Shown in pieces: positions 11,841 through 22,654 of a stretch of DNA of 64,000 nucleotides. Origin of the DNA: Triticum aestivum (lineage: Eukaryota; Streptophyta; Magnoliopsida; Poales; Poaceae); assembly GCF_018294505.1 (NCBI RefSeq), contig NC_057810.1, positions 207,470,113-207,534,112 on the forward strand, in the 5' to 3' direction. Position numbers and translations under genes: made by a program. A model generated the notes under the pieces. It worked only from the letters and a program-made list of their open reading frames with translations. It had not been told where the DNA came from and did not search any database. Every line of letters begins with the position of its first letter. The first letter of the stretch is position 1.

Positions 11841-14800
11841 TTACTCAATAATTACATCCCTGGGGCACTCATCCGCAATCTTGCGGGCACCCTTCAGAAC
11901 AGTCTTATAGTACATCTCGGGCGTACGATATTCCTTGCCCACTGGTGGCGCGTTAGTGATTAGCTTCTCCGCATCCAGCTTGCCCCAATGCACCTTTGCG
12001 CGGGCAAGGGCCCGACGAGCACCTTCAATACAGGCGGAGCGCTTGATAACCTCCACCCAGGGGCACGTATCCAACAACCGTCGCACGAGGCCGAAGTAGC
12101 TCCCAGGCATGGCCTCTCCAGGCCACAGCCGGACTATGAAGCCCTTCATGGCCTGCTCGGCGGCCTTGTGGAGCTCGACCAGCTGCTTCAGCTGGTCGCT
12201 AGGGGGCACCGGATGGCCGGCCTCAGCATACTGAGACCAGAAGACCTTCACCGTTGAGCTCCCCTCCTTGGCTCGATAGAATGCGGCGGCATCAGACACG
12301 CTGCGAGGCAGATCTGCAAACGCCCCTGGAGAGCTCCGAATTCGGGTAAGTAACACATAATTTACATTCACATGCTTGCTTTGCATGAAAAATGCCTTAC
12401 CCGCCGCTATCTTCCTCACCAACTCAATCACCTGAAGGGACTTATGGGCATCGGCCTTGGCAGTCTTGGCACTTTCGAGAGCCAAGGCAAGCTCGGACTC
12501 TCGAGTCTTTGAGTCACGCTCCAAACTCTCATGCTTTTCCATGAGAGCCTGGAGCTCTTGCTGAACCACCGCCACCCGCGCCTCCTGCTTTTCTCGCTCT
12601 GCCCATTCCGCGGCCGCATTGCGTTCGGCCGCAGACACGGCCTCCTTCAGGGTCGCCACCTCGTTCGTGGCCCCTGCAGTACCCATGTTATCCTTGTTAT
12701 TTTTTGTTGCAACCTAAATCCTTTTCTGTAAGGTACATGTTCAAAGTGGTGTTACTCACCTTCTTTGTCCTGGAGCTGCTTCTTGGCGCGGCCGAGCTCT
12801 TGCTTGGACCGCTCGAGCTCCTGCTTCAAAGCACCGACCTCCGCAGTCAGTGCGGCAGAGGTCAGCAGCGCAGCCTGCAACCCATATTGACATAATTTTT
12901 TAGCAACCCTGCGTATATCTTCTTTCTTTTTTCAGATCCTCGGTCCGGCTTTTCTTTCCGAACACCGAACCGAGCATCAGGGGCTACTGTCTATGCGGTA
13001 TTACATTACATATTTTTATCTTCTTACCTCAAAGCCTGATAGAAGGCTACTGCAGGCTTCGGTCAGCCCGCTCTTGGCGAGCTGTACCTTCTGAATCACC
13101 GCACTCATAATAGTGCGGTGTTCTTCCTCGATGGAAGCGCTCTGCAGTGCCTCCAACAAATTGTCCGGCGCCTCCGGTTGGACGGAAGCCGCCGGCGTCA
13201 CGGTCTTGCCCTTCATGCGAAGGGGCCGCCGGCCGAACTCCGGAACCACTGCGGGTTCCGATATGGAGTCCGGCGCAAAGTCCGGGAGGCTGCCTTGTGG
13301 CGCCTCCGGAGCCTCCCCCTGATGGGTCCCTTCTTGGGATCCCACCTCGGCGTCCTCGGTGTCGCGAGGGGTGGAGGCGGTCAGGATGGAATCTACATCC
13401 GACGGAGCCAACGACCCGCTCGATGAAGCGGGGAGATCATCATTGGCCGGACTACAGGCAGCATGCGGCATCAGAATGACACTATGAAAAAGAAATTATA
13501 AATCATTCAGGAATACGGATACTTACGATCTCGCTGGAGGCCTGGCCCTTGAAGGCCATTCTTCCTCGCCAACGTTGATGTTGGCAGAGCTGTCCGGGGG
13601 AATAGTCCTTCCCCTCTTGGACCCTTCGGCCTCCCTTGTTGGGGAAGCCTTCCTCTTCCTCTCTCCCTCCTCTGGGAGAGAGTCCTCTTTCTCCTCCTCG
13701 TTTTCGGGGGAGGAGTCCGCCCCGGAGTCGTCGGATACCTGAAAACGGGAACTCTTTCGAGCACCCGTGGCCTCCTTCTTGGCCTTCTTATCCGGCACCA
13801 CGTGCGGTGCCGGAACCAGCAGCCTCGCTAGAGGGGCGTCTACTGGGTTTTCTAGCATAGGAGCCGGGCAGATAATCTGCTCCGCCTTCCTCATCCAGTC
13901 CTTTCAAAGGAAAAGGGGAAATTAAAACCCGCATAGAGTCAAACTATGAAAAGCAAGTGTCCCGTAAAGGGGTAGAATCACTTACCTCGTCGGCTTGGCG
14001 CTGCGAGCGAAATCCGCGATCTTCAGTCGCGGATGCGGGGGCTTCGGCGCCCTTAAACAGCACCCTCCAGGCGCCTTCGTACGTCGTGTCGAAGAGCCCA
14101 CTCAGCGCCTGGTGCTGTTCCGGATTGAACTCCCACAGATTGAATGCCCGCTCTTGGCATGGGAGAATCCGGCGGACGAGCATGACTTGGACCACGTTAA
14201 CCAGCCTGAGCTTCTTCACCAGCTTCTGGATACAGGCTTGGAGTCTCGTCACCTCCTCCGAACTACCCCACAGCAAGCCCTTCTCTTTCCAGGAGGTGAG
14301 CTGCGTGGGGATACCAGATCTGAACTCGGGGGCTGCCGCCCACTTAGGGTCGCGCGGCTCGGTGATATAGAACCACCCCGATTGCCACCCCTTGAGGATT
14401 CCACGAAGGCCCCTTCGAACCAAAGGACATTGGGCATCTTGCCCAACATGGCGCCTCCGCACTCCGCTTGAGTGCCCTTCACTACCTTCGGCTTGACATT
14501 GAAGGTCTTGAGCCACAAGCCGAAGTGGGGCTGGATGCAGAGGAAGGCCTCGCACACGACGATAAACGCCGAGATGTTCAGGATGAAGTTCGGCGCCAGA
14601 TCATGGAAATCCAGGCCATAGTAGAACATGAGCCCCCGGACAAAGGGGTGAAGTGGAAAACCCAGTCCGCGGAGGAAGTGGGGAAGAGAAACGACCCTCT
14701 CATGAGGCCTGGGGGTGGGGATGAGCTGCCCCACGTCGGGCAGCCGGTGCGCGATGTCGCCGGACAGGTAGTCGGCGCTGCGCAGTCTTTTGATGTGCTC

Positions 14801-14845
14801 CTCCGTAACGGAGGAGGTCATCCACTTGCCTCCCGCTCTGGACAT
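11841..14845 (-). pseudogene. Antisense five-exon gene of Fatima-like copy 1 (PF04195-type protein with coiled coil)
   Basis: Exons inferred from GT..AG borders and from agreement with copy 2: 14845-13986, 13900-13527, 13481-13028, 12874-12760, and about 12713-11841. Exon 1 reads MSRAGGKWM and contains FPLHPFVRGLMFYYGLDFHD and FVKPK/ECGGAM-type text, typical of the Pfam family 'putative gypsy type transposon' (PF04195). Exon 2 is basic (KKAKKEATGARKSSRFQ), exon 3 acidic, exons 4-5 a heptad-rich coiled coil. The end is a conserved block (RSSPGAFADLPRSVSDA ... YAEAGHPVP ... MPGSYFGLVRRL). One single-base deletion near 14400, relative to copy 2, shifts frame in exon 1; the rest is open. Its function is unknown. 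It could be transcribed from a promoter in the element's 3' region. It is not a host gene, since it sits inside the TSD-bounded element in both copies. Confidence 0.8.
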
Positions 14846-14961
14846 AACTGGGGAAGGTTGAGATGAGATGTGCGGACTTGGGCGCTGGAGCTCGAGTGCG
14901 CGGAGATGGATAAGCAAAGGAGGAAGAAGGCATAGGTGAAAAGGTGAATCCTTATCCCTTA

Positions 14962-17076
14962 CTAGAAGAACGCCCGTGCGTTGCAACGGGGCCACATTAA
15001 CTTTAAGAGTTCAATATTAATCATGTTAATAGTATATTTAATATTCTCATACATATCCATCTTATTAGGTACGGGATGTAGAGGTTAATTGTTTCCTTTG
15101 TTTGGATAACTTCCAAGTTCCAAGTTCTAAAATTACCCACGTACATGAGAACTAAATAATTTTAGTTAACAAAAGAAGACTACTACTCATGAAAAGTTAA
15201 TCTGCGTATTCTCCTTGACAAGTTAAAAAGGTCATATATATGTTTGCATGGCTCTCTATTCTGTAAGGTTATTACATAAAACTCTTGTTCAATTAGAAAA
15301 AAGTTATAATAAGCATCAAACATTAAAAGAATAGGTGTCTGATTCCAGCTCGTGCTTCTCCAAATGAATGTGTCACTCACCTAAAGAACTACCAGATTAC
15401 GACCAATGCCAAAATTTGGGTTGTCTTCTCCCAAGAAATTTGTACAAGCCCCTCGTCATTCTTCGTCTGATTGCATCATCTAAACCAGGCTAAATATTTT
15501 TACTTTACCCATGTGAAATTATGCATCAAGTAATCAGGTAAACAAGTATAGAACGGCATGCAGATGTAACCTGACCTTTCACCTTGTTAGGGAGTCCCTT
15601 CAATCCAAGAATATACAACATCCAGAAGAAATAAAATCAATGTCATAATTAGTAATCATTTTTCAGCGACAAAAGATAAACAACAATTGAATTTTTAAAA
15701 CAAAACCCGCAACTACACAAGTATATTAGCACAAGTGTGGATCCTGTCCCACTCTTCATTTGTTCACAAAAAAGTTCAGAATAGCAATCTTGGCGAGCCC
15801 CGTGCAAGCATCCCGTGATCTCGGTCGGGATCGATCTGCATGGCATGCTGCCGATTCTTCCAAGAGTGGGCGCTGAAAGGAATGATCCGGAACCTGCATT
15901 GTCAATCGGACAGAGCTGCATCGGCCTTCGGATCAGAGCATTAACGGGATCGAGGAATTTGGAGGAAGTGAGGGAGTAGGATGGAGATCACGAGAACTCA
16001 CCCATATCTTGGGTCGTGTTAGTTCTTCGGGGGCTGCCACGGGCTATCCTCGTCGCCATCGGTGACTCCGCCACTATAGCGCCATGAGCGTGGGATTGAG
16101 GAACGAAGGGAAGGAAAGGAAGCGAATTAATGACGTACCTGATGTTTGGTATGTAATAATCGGGTTAATTACTGTTATAATTCATTGAGTTTGTTTCCAT
16201 ATATTACACTTTGGCGCTAGGAAGGTGGGACTCATATTGTAAAAAAAAGGAAGTTCGCACTGATGGACGAGGAGATCTCTTGCCTACGATTTCAATTACC
16301 AATTACCGAATCTGGCTACGCTGATTGCTCTCGATTTACTGAATTAGAACTTGCCAAAATATTTACATGATTGAATTGAATCGACACCTGCCAAAACAAG
16401 CACGAATAAATGGAAGGAGAATCGGACGTGATTCGGTTTTAAGTGGGAATAAGAAAAAGTTAAGGTGGGAGGGGTGGTGAGAGATGAGACGAAAATAAAC
16501 CAAACGAAAAAACCAACGAAACTGGGAGGCTCAGTACGAGGTTAGGACCTGGAGTGCGTGGGGGCGGGTGGGGGCCTCGGTACGAGGTTTTTTCGGTTCG
16601 TGGCGGCTCAGTGTGAGGTGGGAGCAGGTACCAAAAAAAACCATGAAAGGTGGGACAAAAAAAAACTGGAAGCGAGACTACCAACTGCTCCATTAGGAGT
16701 AGAGATTGAGTGATTTAAGGTAAGGTTAATTAATTTAGATTTGATTTTTAGTGATTGTTAGTAAAGTATGATGCGTCTTTAAAATCTTTTATTTGTTTCC
16801 TTAAAATCTATTATTTGTTTCCTAAAGAAATTTGCAATAATGGAAGGTATCGGTTGATTTGGATAAGTTAGTAAATTTAGATCCGTGATTACGTGCACGT
16901 TTGGAAAGTGCTGATTTGCAAGGAAAGAGCTAAGGGGTAAATAAACCGGTGAATAAGAAACCAGCATCGAAAAAAAATCTACGACGGTTAACCTACGAAA
17001 AAAAACCGGACTAAAAGTGGTGGGACGAAAAAAAACCTGGAAGCGAGACTACCAACTGCTCCATTAGGAGTAGAGA
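14962..17076 (-). mobile_element. Non-autonomous Helitron
   Basis: 2115 bp. Read on -, it starts TCTCTACTCCTAATGG at 17076 and ends ...TTCTTCTAG at 14962, i.e. 5' TC and 3' CTAG (CTRR). A CG-rich palindromic stem (CCCCGTTGCAACGCACGGG) lies about 10 bases before the CTAG. It sits exactly between A (14961) and T (17077) without a TSD. Copy 2 of the host element has the unoccupied site at about 62071-62086 (CCCCTTATATGGGC). No Rep/helicase ORF is present. The middle (about 15740-16090) is more GC-rich and may be captured host sequence; I do not recognise it. The 5' terminus is duplicated inside (see finding). Confidence 0.9.
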
Positions 17077-17490
17077 TATGGGTGGGCGAAGTCTACGCGT
17101 CCCCCACCGGCCTGGTAAAACTCGCTTATCCCCCAAGCGTCACCATCAATGGCGAGGTTGGGTTACCCACGTCCGTATTGATGAGAATCCCGGATTAAAG
17201 GGGAACACGATCTCTGCTTCGACAAGACGTGCCAAGGAAACCGCTTCACTGAGGTGGTAGAGTAAAAAAACGATTCAAGTAATGGCTTGGTAGTGGCGTG
17301 ACGTCATGCCGCAAAAAAACGTCAGCAGATTGAACTTGTGTATATATTATTCTCTCTATGGTGGAATGTGGAATTTATTTTGCAGAGACGGACACAATCC
17401 TGGTGTTCACAATCTTCTATCATTCGGAGGAGGAACCCACCTTGCAATGCCAAGCAATATACACGCCATACTTATCGTCATTGAAGCCTG
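17077..17490 (+). other. 3' untranslated part of Fatima-like copy 1
   Basis: Conserved with 62079-62495 of copy 2. It includes the inferred upstream region of the antisense gene (separated from it here by the Helitron). No ORF longer than about 60 codons is shared. Confidence 0.75.
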
Positions 17491-17503
17491 GTTCAGGGGC
17501 TAC
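17491..17503 (+). other. Polypurine tract of Fatima-like copy 1
   Basis: GTTCAGGGGCTAC lies directly before the 3' LTR (TGAGGG). The same text precedes the 3' LTR of copy 2 (62496-62508). Confidence 0.85.
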
Positions 17504-17774
17504 TGAGGGAGTCCTGGATTAGGGGGTGTCCGGATAGCCAGACTACCATCATCAGCCGAACTGTCATCGGCCAGACTATCATCATCGACCGGACTCCAAG
17601 ACTATGAAGATACAAGATTGAAGACTTCGTCCCGTGTCCGGATGGGACTTTCCTTGGTGTGGAAGGCAAGCTTGGCGATACGGATACGTAGATCTCCTAC
17701 CATTGTAACCGACTCTATGTAACCCTATCCCTCTCCAGTGTCTATATAAACCGGCTGGCTCTAGTCCGTAGGAC

Positions 17775-17820
<46 letters not shown>

Positions 17821-18056
17821 CCCTTACAATCATACCATAGGCTAGCTTCTAGGGTTTAGCCTCCTTGATCTCGTGGTAGATCCACTCTTGTAAACATCCA
17901 CAATATCAATATCAATCAAGCAGGACGTAGGGTTTTACCTCCATCAAGAGGGCCCGAACCTGGGTAAAACATCGTGTCCCTTGTCTCCTGTTACCATCCG
18001 CCTAGACGCACAGTTCGGGACCCCCTACCTGAGATCCGCCGGTTTTGACACCGACA
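17504..18056 (+). repeat. 3' LTR of Fatima-like copy 1
   Basis: 553 bp, TGAGGG...CCGACA, followed by TSD CTTCC. About 3.5% different from the 5' LTR by hand count, apart from a longer (CAA)n tract. Confidence 0.95.
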
Positions 18057-18061
18057 CTTCC

Positions 18062-18172
18062 ACTTTCGGTCTACGAGGGTACGTGGACAACACTCTCCCC
18101 TCTTGTTGCTATGCATCACCATGATCTTGTGTGTGCGTAGGAATTTTTTTGAAATTACTATGTTTCCCAACA
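18062..18172 (+). repeat. Copia 3' LTR, right part
   Basis: The LTR resumes with ACTTTCGGTCTACGAGGG after the target repeat CTTCC (18057-18061) and ends CCCAACA at 18172. Joining 6757 to 18062 restores the expected continuous LTR text, which confirms the nesting. Confidence 0.93.
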
Positions 18173-18411
18173 CTCCCCGCTACTGGGACCAAGTTGGCAG
18201 CCTGCAGGGATGGGCAGGTGTCGACCGTGGTGTCGAGCTTGTCGCACGTGCGACAACGGTGGCTCTGCCCTAGGCTTCGCGCTTGGGTGGGCTAGGTTTG
18301 GGCCTGATGAGGTTGTGTCGGGTAGGTGAGATTGGGGTTGGCTCGCGTGGTGTGTGCAGGCTGTGGTCCCTCTCCTCGGGGTGCAGTGAACTGTGGTGGT
18401 TGTTGGGACTC
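18173..18411. other. Unclassified sequence, left of the solo LTR
   Basis: 239 bp, GC-rich and TG-rich, without an ORF of note. It continues after the solo LTR at 19943. Together the pieces resemble the 3' untranslated end of a plant LINE, but I see no diagnostic coding sequence. Confidence 0.4.
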
Positions 18412-19452
18412 TGATAAACAACAAGTATAGGGGATCAATTGTAGCTTTTTCGATAAATAATAGTGTCAAACCCAACGAGGAGTTAAAGGTAGAATTTATA
18501 TTCCCTTCAAGTTCTATCGACCACCAATACAACCTTACACACACAGAACGTTCACTTTATCTAGAACAAGTATAAAACTAGAAGTAATTTGTAGGTGTAA
18601 AGAGATGGGTTTGCAAGATAAAACTAGATGTACTTAGCGAGAATAAAACTACGAGTAATTTGCAAGATGATAAAAAGTTAGTTGTTTTGTAGAAATCTTT
18701 TTGTAACACAAGAGAAGGATTTTGTCCCTAGCTAGGCAATCGGTAACTAGACTGGTAATCATTATTGCAATTTTATATGAGGGGGAGGCATGAGCTAACA
18801 TACTTTTCGTACTTGGATCATATGCACTTATGATTGGAACTATAGCAAGCATCTGCAACTACCAAAGATCATTAAGGTAGAATCCAACCAAAGCATTTAG
18901 TACAAGTCCTCTTTACTCCCATACGCAACAACTCCCTTACTCGGGTATGTGTTTTAGTCACTTATGCCATCCACTGTAAGTGAATCATGAACGTATTGCA
19001 ACACCCTACAGTGGGAATCCCTCATGCTTGCGTGACATGGTGGGCACCATAGGACAGCACCAAAACAAAACATACAACTCAAACCAATCACGATCATCAA
19101 TCAACCCATAGGACAAAAAGAATCTACTCAAACATCATAGGATAGGAACACATCATTGGATAATAATATGTGGCATTAAGCACCATGTTTAAGTAGAGAT
19201 TACAGCGGGGAGAAGAGGTGTTACACTGCTGCATAGAGGGGGAGAGAGTTCGTGATGATGGCGGCAAAGTTGTTAGTGTAGATTGTCGTCATGATGATTG
19301 CCTTGGCAGCATTCCAGCGCCAGCGGGAGAGAGAGAGAGGGAGAGATCCCTTCTTCTTCTTCTTCCTTGGCCTCCCCCCTAGATGGTAGGAGATATCCCC
19401 CTCTGGTCCATGGCCACCATGGCGATGGAGGGGCGGGAGCCCCTCCGAGATG

Positions 19453-19497
<45 letters not shown>

Positions 19498-19937
19498 CCC
19501 CCCTCTCTCTTTTTCGCATTCCTGTTTTCTGGCCTTTCACCCTTTCTTAAATTCCCCAGATATCCATAACTCCGATTGGGCTGAAATTTTAACACGATTT
19601 TCTTCTAGATATTATCTTTCTTGCGGCAAGAGAAGGGCACCAGCCATCTTCCAGGGGCGCCATAAGCCTGCCAGGCGCGCCCAGGGTAGGGGGCGCGCCG
19701 TATGATCTTGTGGCCCCCTCGGGCATCGTCTCGTGTTGATTCGGCTTTCGTGTTTGGACTTTGTTTAATATGGATATTCTGCTAAACAAAAAACATGCAA
19801 CAAATAGGAACTGGCACTGGGCATTGGATCAATGTGTTAGTCCCAAAAATAATATAAAATATTGCCAAAAGTATGTGAAAGTTGTATAATATCGGCATGA
19901 AACAATAAAAAATTATAGATACGACAGAGACGTATCA
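18412..19937 (-). mobile_element. Solo LTR of an Athila/Sabrina-type Gypsy element
   Basis: 1526 bp between perfect 5-bp TSDs GACTC (18407-18411 and 19938-19942). Read on + it starts TGATAAACAACAAGTATAGG and ends GAGACGTATCA, the reverse form of the LTR type seen at 37074-38597 and, for the last bases, 22654. No internal region is attached, so it arose by LTR-LTR recombination that removed one LTR and the interior. It contains the block TCCGATTGGGCTGAAATTTT typical of these LTRs and a long CT microsatellite. Confidence 0.88.
19456..19495. repeat. (TC)n microsatellite in the solo LTR
   Basis: About 20 uninterrupted TC dinucleotides followed by a C run and a second short CT tract. It produces false Ser-Leu and Arg-Glu frames. 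Confidence 0.95.
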
Positions 19938-19942
19938 GACTC

Positions 19943-20898
19943 CATTACCACGTCAAGTAGATCGTGTTCTCGCATCATGGTGGGTGCATCGTGACTGGCT
20001 AGAGACACAGGTGTTGGCACCTTCTTTCGTCGAGTCGTTGACCCAAACTTCATGGTTGATGTCAGACTAGGAATGGAAGGAGTTGCATTTTACTTCTCTG
20101 GTCGTGGTAGGTGCATCGTGATATAGGCAGGTGGTTGTGTTTCAAACATGGATGCCGGGGTGGCAGCTCCGCTTGGCGGTCCGCATGGTAGGCTCTCCGG
20201 CGGGCACCATGGCGATGGTGGTGGCTTTGCCTCTAGGTTGTGGGGGTGGCAAGAGGTGAAGTGGCGGGTGGCTTGGGTGTGATCTTTGTCTCCGGCAGTG
20301 ACAACGCCCTGATCTAGATATGGAGTTTTGATCTCGTCATGTTTGTCCTGGAGGCCTTGTGGTGGAGCTTCACATTTTTTCGCCGACAACAATGACGCTC
20401 GAGGCCACCACTCTTGTCTAGAAGACATTGTCAAGGTGCTCCTCTTCTTGGTTGGATTTCAGGTGAAACCTTTGTCCATTTGGTCTTGGCAGGGGCGATG
20501 CTTAGCGCCGTTCTCCCTCTTTGGGAGTTGTTGTGAAGCTTAACTAGGATAGGTTATAGCATGGTGTCGTATTCAGCTCTTCTTGTGCCCTCTTTCGATA
20601 GCGTAGTCACGTGTGTTCTATGTGACTCGGTTATCTTGGGATTGGCGTTGTATAAGGGATACCTCATCATTTCGTATTGTTCTACTATGTATTTTGTTCT
20701 ATTGTTGCTTTATATATAAAGCAGGGTGAAAATTTGCAAACAAACTAAGCTGGTCAGGTGAAGTAAAACGTAGCAGAGGCGATTTTGCAAAAAAAAGAAG
20801 CTCCCACTATCGTCTACGCGATCTGGCGGTGACGGAAGATGAGAGTGAGTGAGAGGGCGGCGCCACCGCTGGCGGTCCCTATAGGGGAGGGGGAACAC
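19943..20898 (+). other. Possible LINE 3' end
   Basis: No ORF survives. The text near 20700-20750 (GCTTTATATATAAAGCAGGG) is like the tail of common Triticeae LINE 3' regions, preceded by GT-rich text such as TTTCAGGTGAAACCTTTG. 20785-20898 differs in character and continues across the Athila insertion at 36270. A LINE truncated or nested here is possible; no poly-A tail or endonuclease/RT ORF is visible. Confidence 0.4.
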
Positions 20899-22654
20899 TG
20901 ATGTCTACTACACAACCTTCTTCTTGTAGACGTTGTTGGGCCTCCAAGTGCAGAGGTCTGTAGGACAGTAGCAAATTTCCCTCAGGCCTTGTTCGGTTAC
21001 ACCCCTCCACAAGAGGATTGGAGGGGATTTGGGGAGGTTTTGACTTGTAGAGGATTAAATCCACTTCAATCCCTGCCAAATCCCTCTCAACCGAACACAG
21101 CCTCAAGTGGATGACCTAAGGTTTATCAATCTGTGGGAGGCGTAGGATGAAGATGGTCTCTCTCAAGTAACCCTGCAACCAAATAACAAAGAGTCTCTTG
21201 TGTCCCCAACACACCCAATACAATGCTAAATTGTATAGGTGCACTAGTTCGGCGAAGAGATGGTGATACAAGTGCAATATGGATGGTAGATAAGGGTATT
21301 TGTAATCTGATAATATAAAAACAGCAAGGTAACTAATGATAAAAGTGAGCGTAAACGGTATTGCAATGATAGGAAACAAGGCATAGGGTTCATACTTTCA
21401 CTAGTGCAAGTTCTCTCAACAATAATAACATAATTGGATCATATAACTATCCCTCAACATGCAACAAAGAGTCACTCCAAAGCCACTAATGGCAGAGAAC
21501 AAACGAAGAGATTATGGTAGGGTACGAAACCACCTCAAAGTTATTCTTTCGGATCAATCTATTCAAGAGTTCGTACTAGAATAACACCTTAAGATGCAAA
21601 TCAACCAAAACCCTAATGTCACCTAGATACTCCATTATCACCTCAAGTATCCGTGGGCATGATTATACGATATGCATCACGCAATCTCAGATTCATCTAT
21701 TCAACCAACACAAAGTACTTCAAAGAGTGCCCCAAAGTTTCTACCGGAGAGTCAAAACTAAAACGTGTGCCAACCCCTATGCATAGGTTCATGGGCGGAA
21801 CCCGCAAGTTGATCACCAAAACATACATCAAGTGGATCACGTGATATCCCAGTGTCACCCCAGATAAGCACGACAAGACATACATCAAGTGTTCTCAAAT
21901 CCTTAAAGACTCAATCCCACAAGATAACTTCAAAGGGAAAACTCAACCATCACAAGAGAGTAGAGGGGGAGAAACATCATAAGATCCAACTATAATAGCA
22001 AAGCTCGCGATACATCAAAATCGTGCCATAGAGAGAACACGAGAGACAGAGAGAGAGAGATCAAACACATAACTACTGGTACATACCCTCAGCCCCGAGG
22101 GTGAACTACTCCCTCCTCGTCATGGAGAGCGCCGTATGATGAAGATGGACACCGGTGAGGGATCCCCCCTTCGGCAGGGTGCCGGAATGGGCTCCCGAGA
22201 GGTTTTTGGTGGCTACAGAGGCTTTTGGCAGCGGAACTCCCGATCTATCTTCGTCTTTGATGGTTTTAGGGTATATGGGAATATATAGGCGAAAGAAGTC
22301 GGTCGGTGGAGGCTCGAGGGGCCCACGAGACAGGGGGGCGCCCAGGGGGTGGGGGCGCCCTACTATCTCCTGGCCTCCTTGAAGCTTCCCTGGCTTGTAC
22401 TCCAAGTCTCCCGGATCATGTTCAATCCAAAAATCACGCTCCCGAAGGTTTCATTCCATTTGGACTCCGTTTGATATTCCTTTTCTTCGAAATACTGAAA
22501 CAGGCAATAAAACAACAATATGGGCTGGGCCTCCGGTTAATAGGTTAGTCCCAAAAGTAATATAAAAGTGTATAATAAAGCCCATAAACATTGAAAACAG
22601 ATAATAATATAGCATGAATGCTTCATAAATTATAGATACATTGGAGACGTATCA
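20899..22654 (-). repeat. 3' LTR of the Athila-type element
   Basis: 1756 bp including a 118-bp MITE and its 3-bp repeat; about 1635 bp otherwise. On + it starts TGATGTCTACTACACAACC and ends GGAGACGTATCA. A TATATATTCC-type box on the - strand (about 22270-22285) is a plausible promoter. Confidence 0.95.
20985..21102. mobile_element. PIF/Harbinger-type MITE (Tourist-like)
   Basis: 118 bp with terminal inverted repeats GGCCTTGTTCGGTTA and GGCTGTGTTCGGTTG, and inner inverted segments. Flanked by 3-bp repeats TCA (20982-20984, 21103-21105). The partner LTR has the unoccupied site (TTTCCCTCAAGTGG, about 34717-34730), so this insertion came after the host element. Harbinger TSDs are usually TWA; TCA is a small departure. 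Confidence 0.88.

Larger units (their letters stand above)
6758..18056 (+). mobile_element. Fatima-like Gypsy element, copy 1 (gag-protease only, antisense gene in place of pol)
   Basis: Bounded by LTRs 6758-7301 and 17504-18056 and by a perfect 5-bp TSD CTTCC (6753-6757, 18057-18061). The interior holds gag plus aspartic protease on +, no RT, RNase H or integrase, then a five-exon gene on - (11841-14845) and a Helitron (14962-17076). Without the Helitron it is about 9.2 kb, close to copy 2 (9.1 kb), so missing pol is a family trait and not damage to one copy. By hand count the LTRs differ at about 19 sites in roughly 540, plus a (CAA)n length change. Propagation must depend on enzymes from another element. 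The name Fatima is recalled; the Gypsy class is inferred from gag/protease type. Confidence 0.92.
1..18172 (+). mobile_element. Copia LTR retrotransposon (Angela/WIS/BARE-1-like), decayed, 5' end outside window
   Basis: The order is LTR tail, primer-binding site, leader, gag, integrase, reverse transcriptase, RNase H remnant, polypurine tract, 3' LTR. Integrase lying before reverse transcriptase defines Copia. The 3' LTR starts at 5126 (TGAAGG) and ends at 18172 (CCCAACA), split by a Gypsy insertion at 6758-18056. Without that insertion and one target repeat, the LTR is about 1743 bp, the usual size for the Angela/WIS group. Its end (18151-18172) closely matches bases 1-26, so both belong to one element. 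Coding regions hold many stops and frameshifts, so the copy is dead. The family name is recalled, not searched. Confidence 0.93.

Noticed and set aside
11841..14845. A host gene captured between LTRs
   Set aside because: The same gene sits at the same place in both copies, so it is a family module, not a capture in one copy.
14955..17076. The insertion as an MULE or CACTA element
   Set aside because: No TSD, no terminal inverted repeats; TC/CTAG ends and A-T target fit a Helitron.
19298..19705. 135-codon Ser/Leu-rich frame
   Set aside because: Made by the (TC)n tract in the solo LTR.
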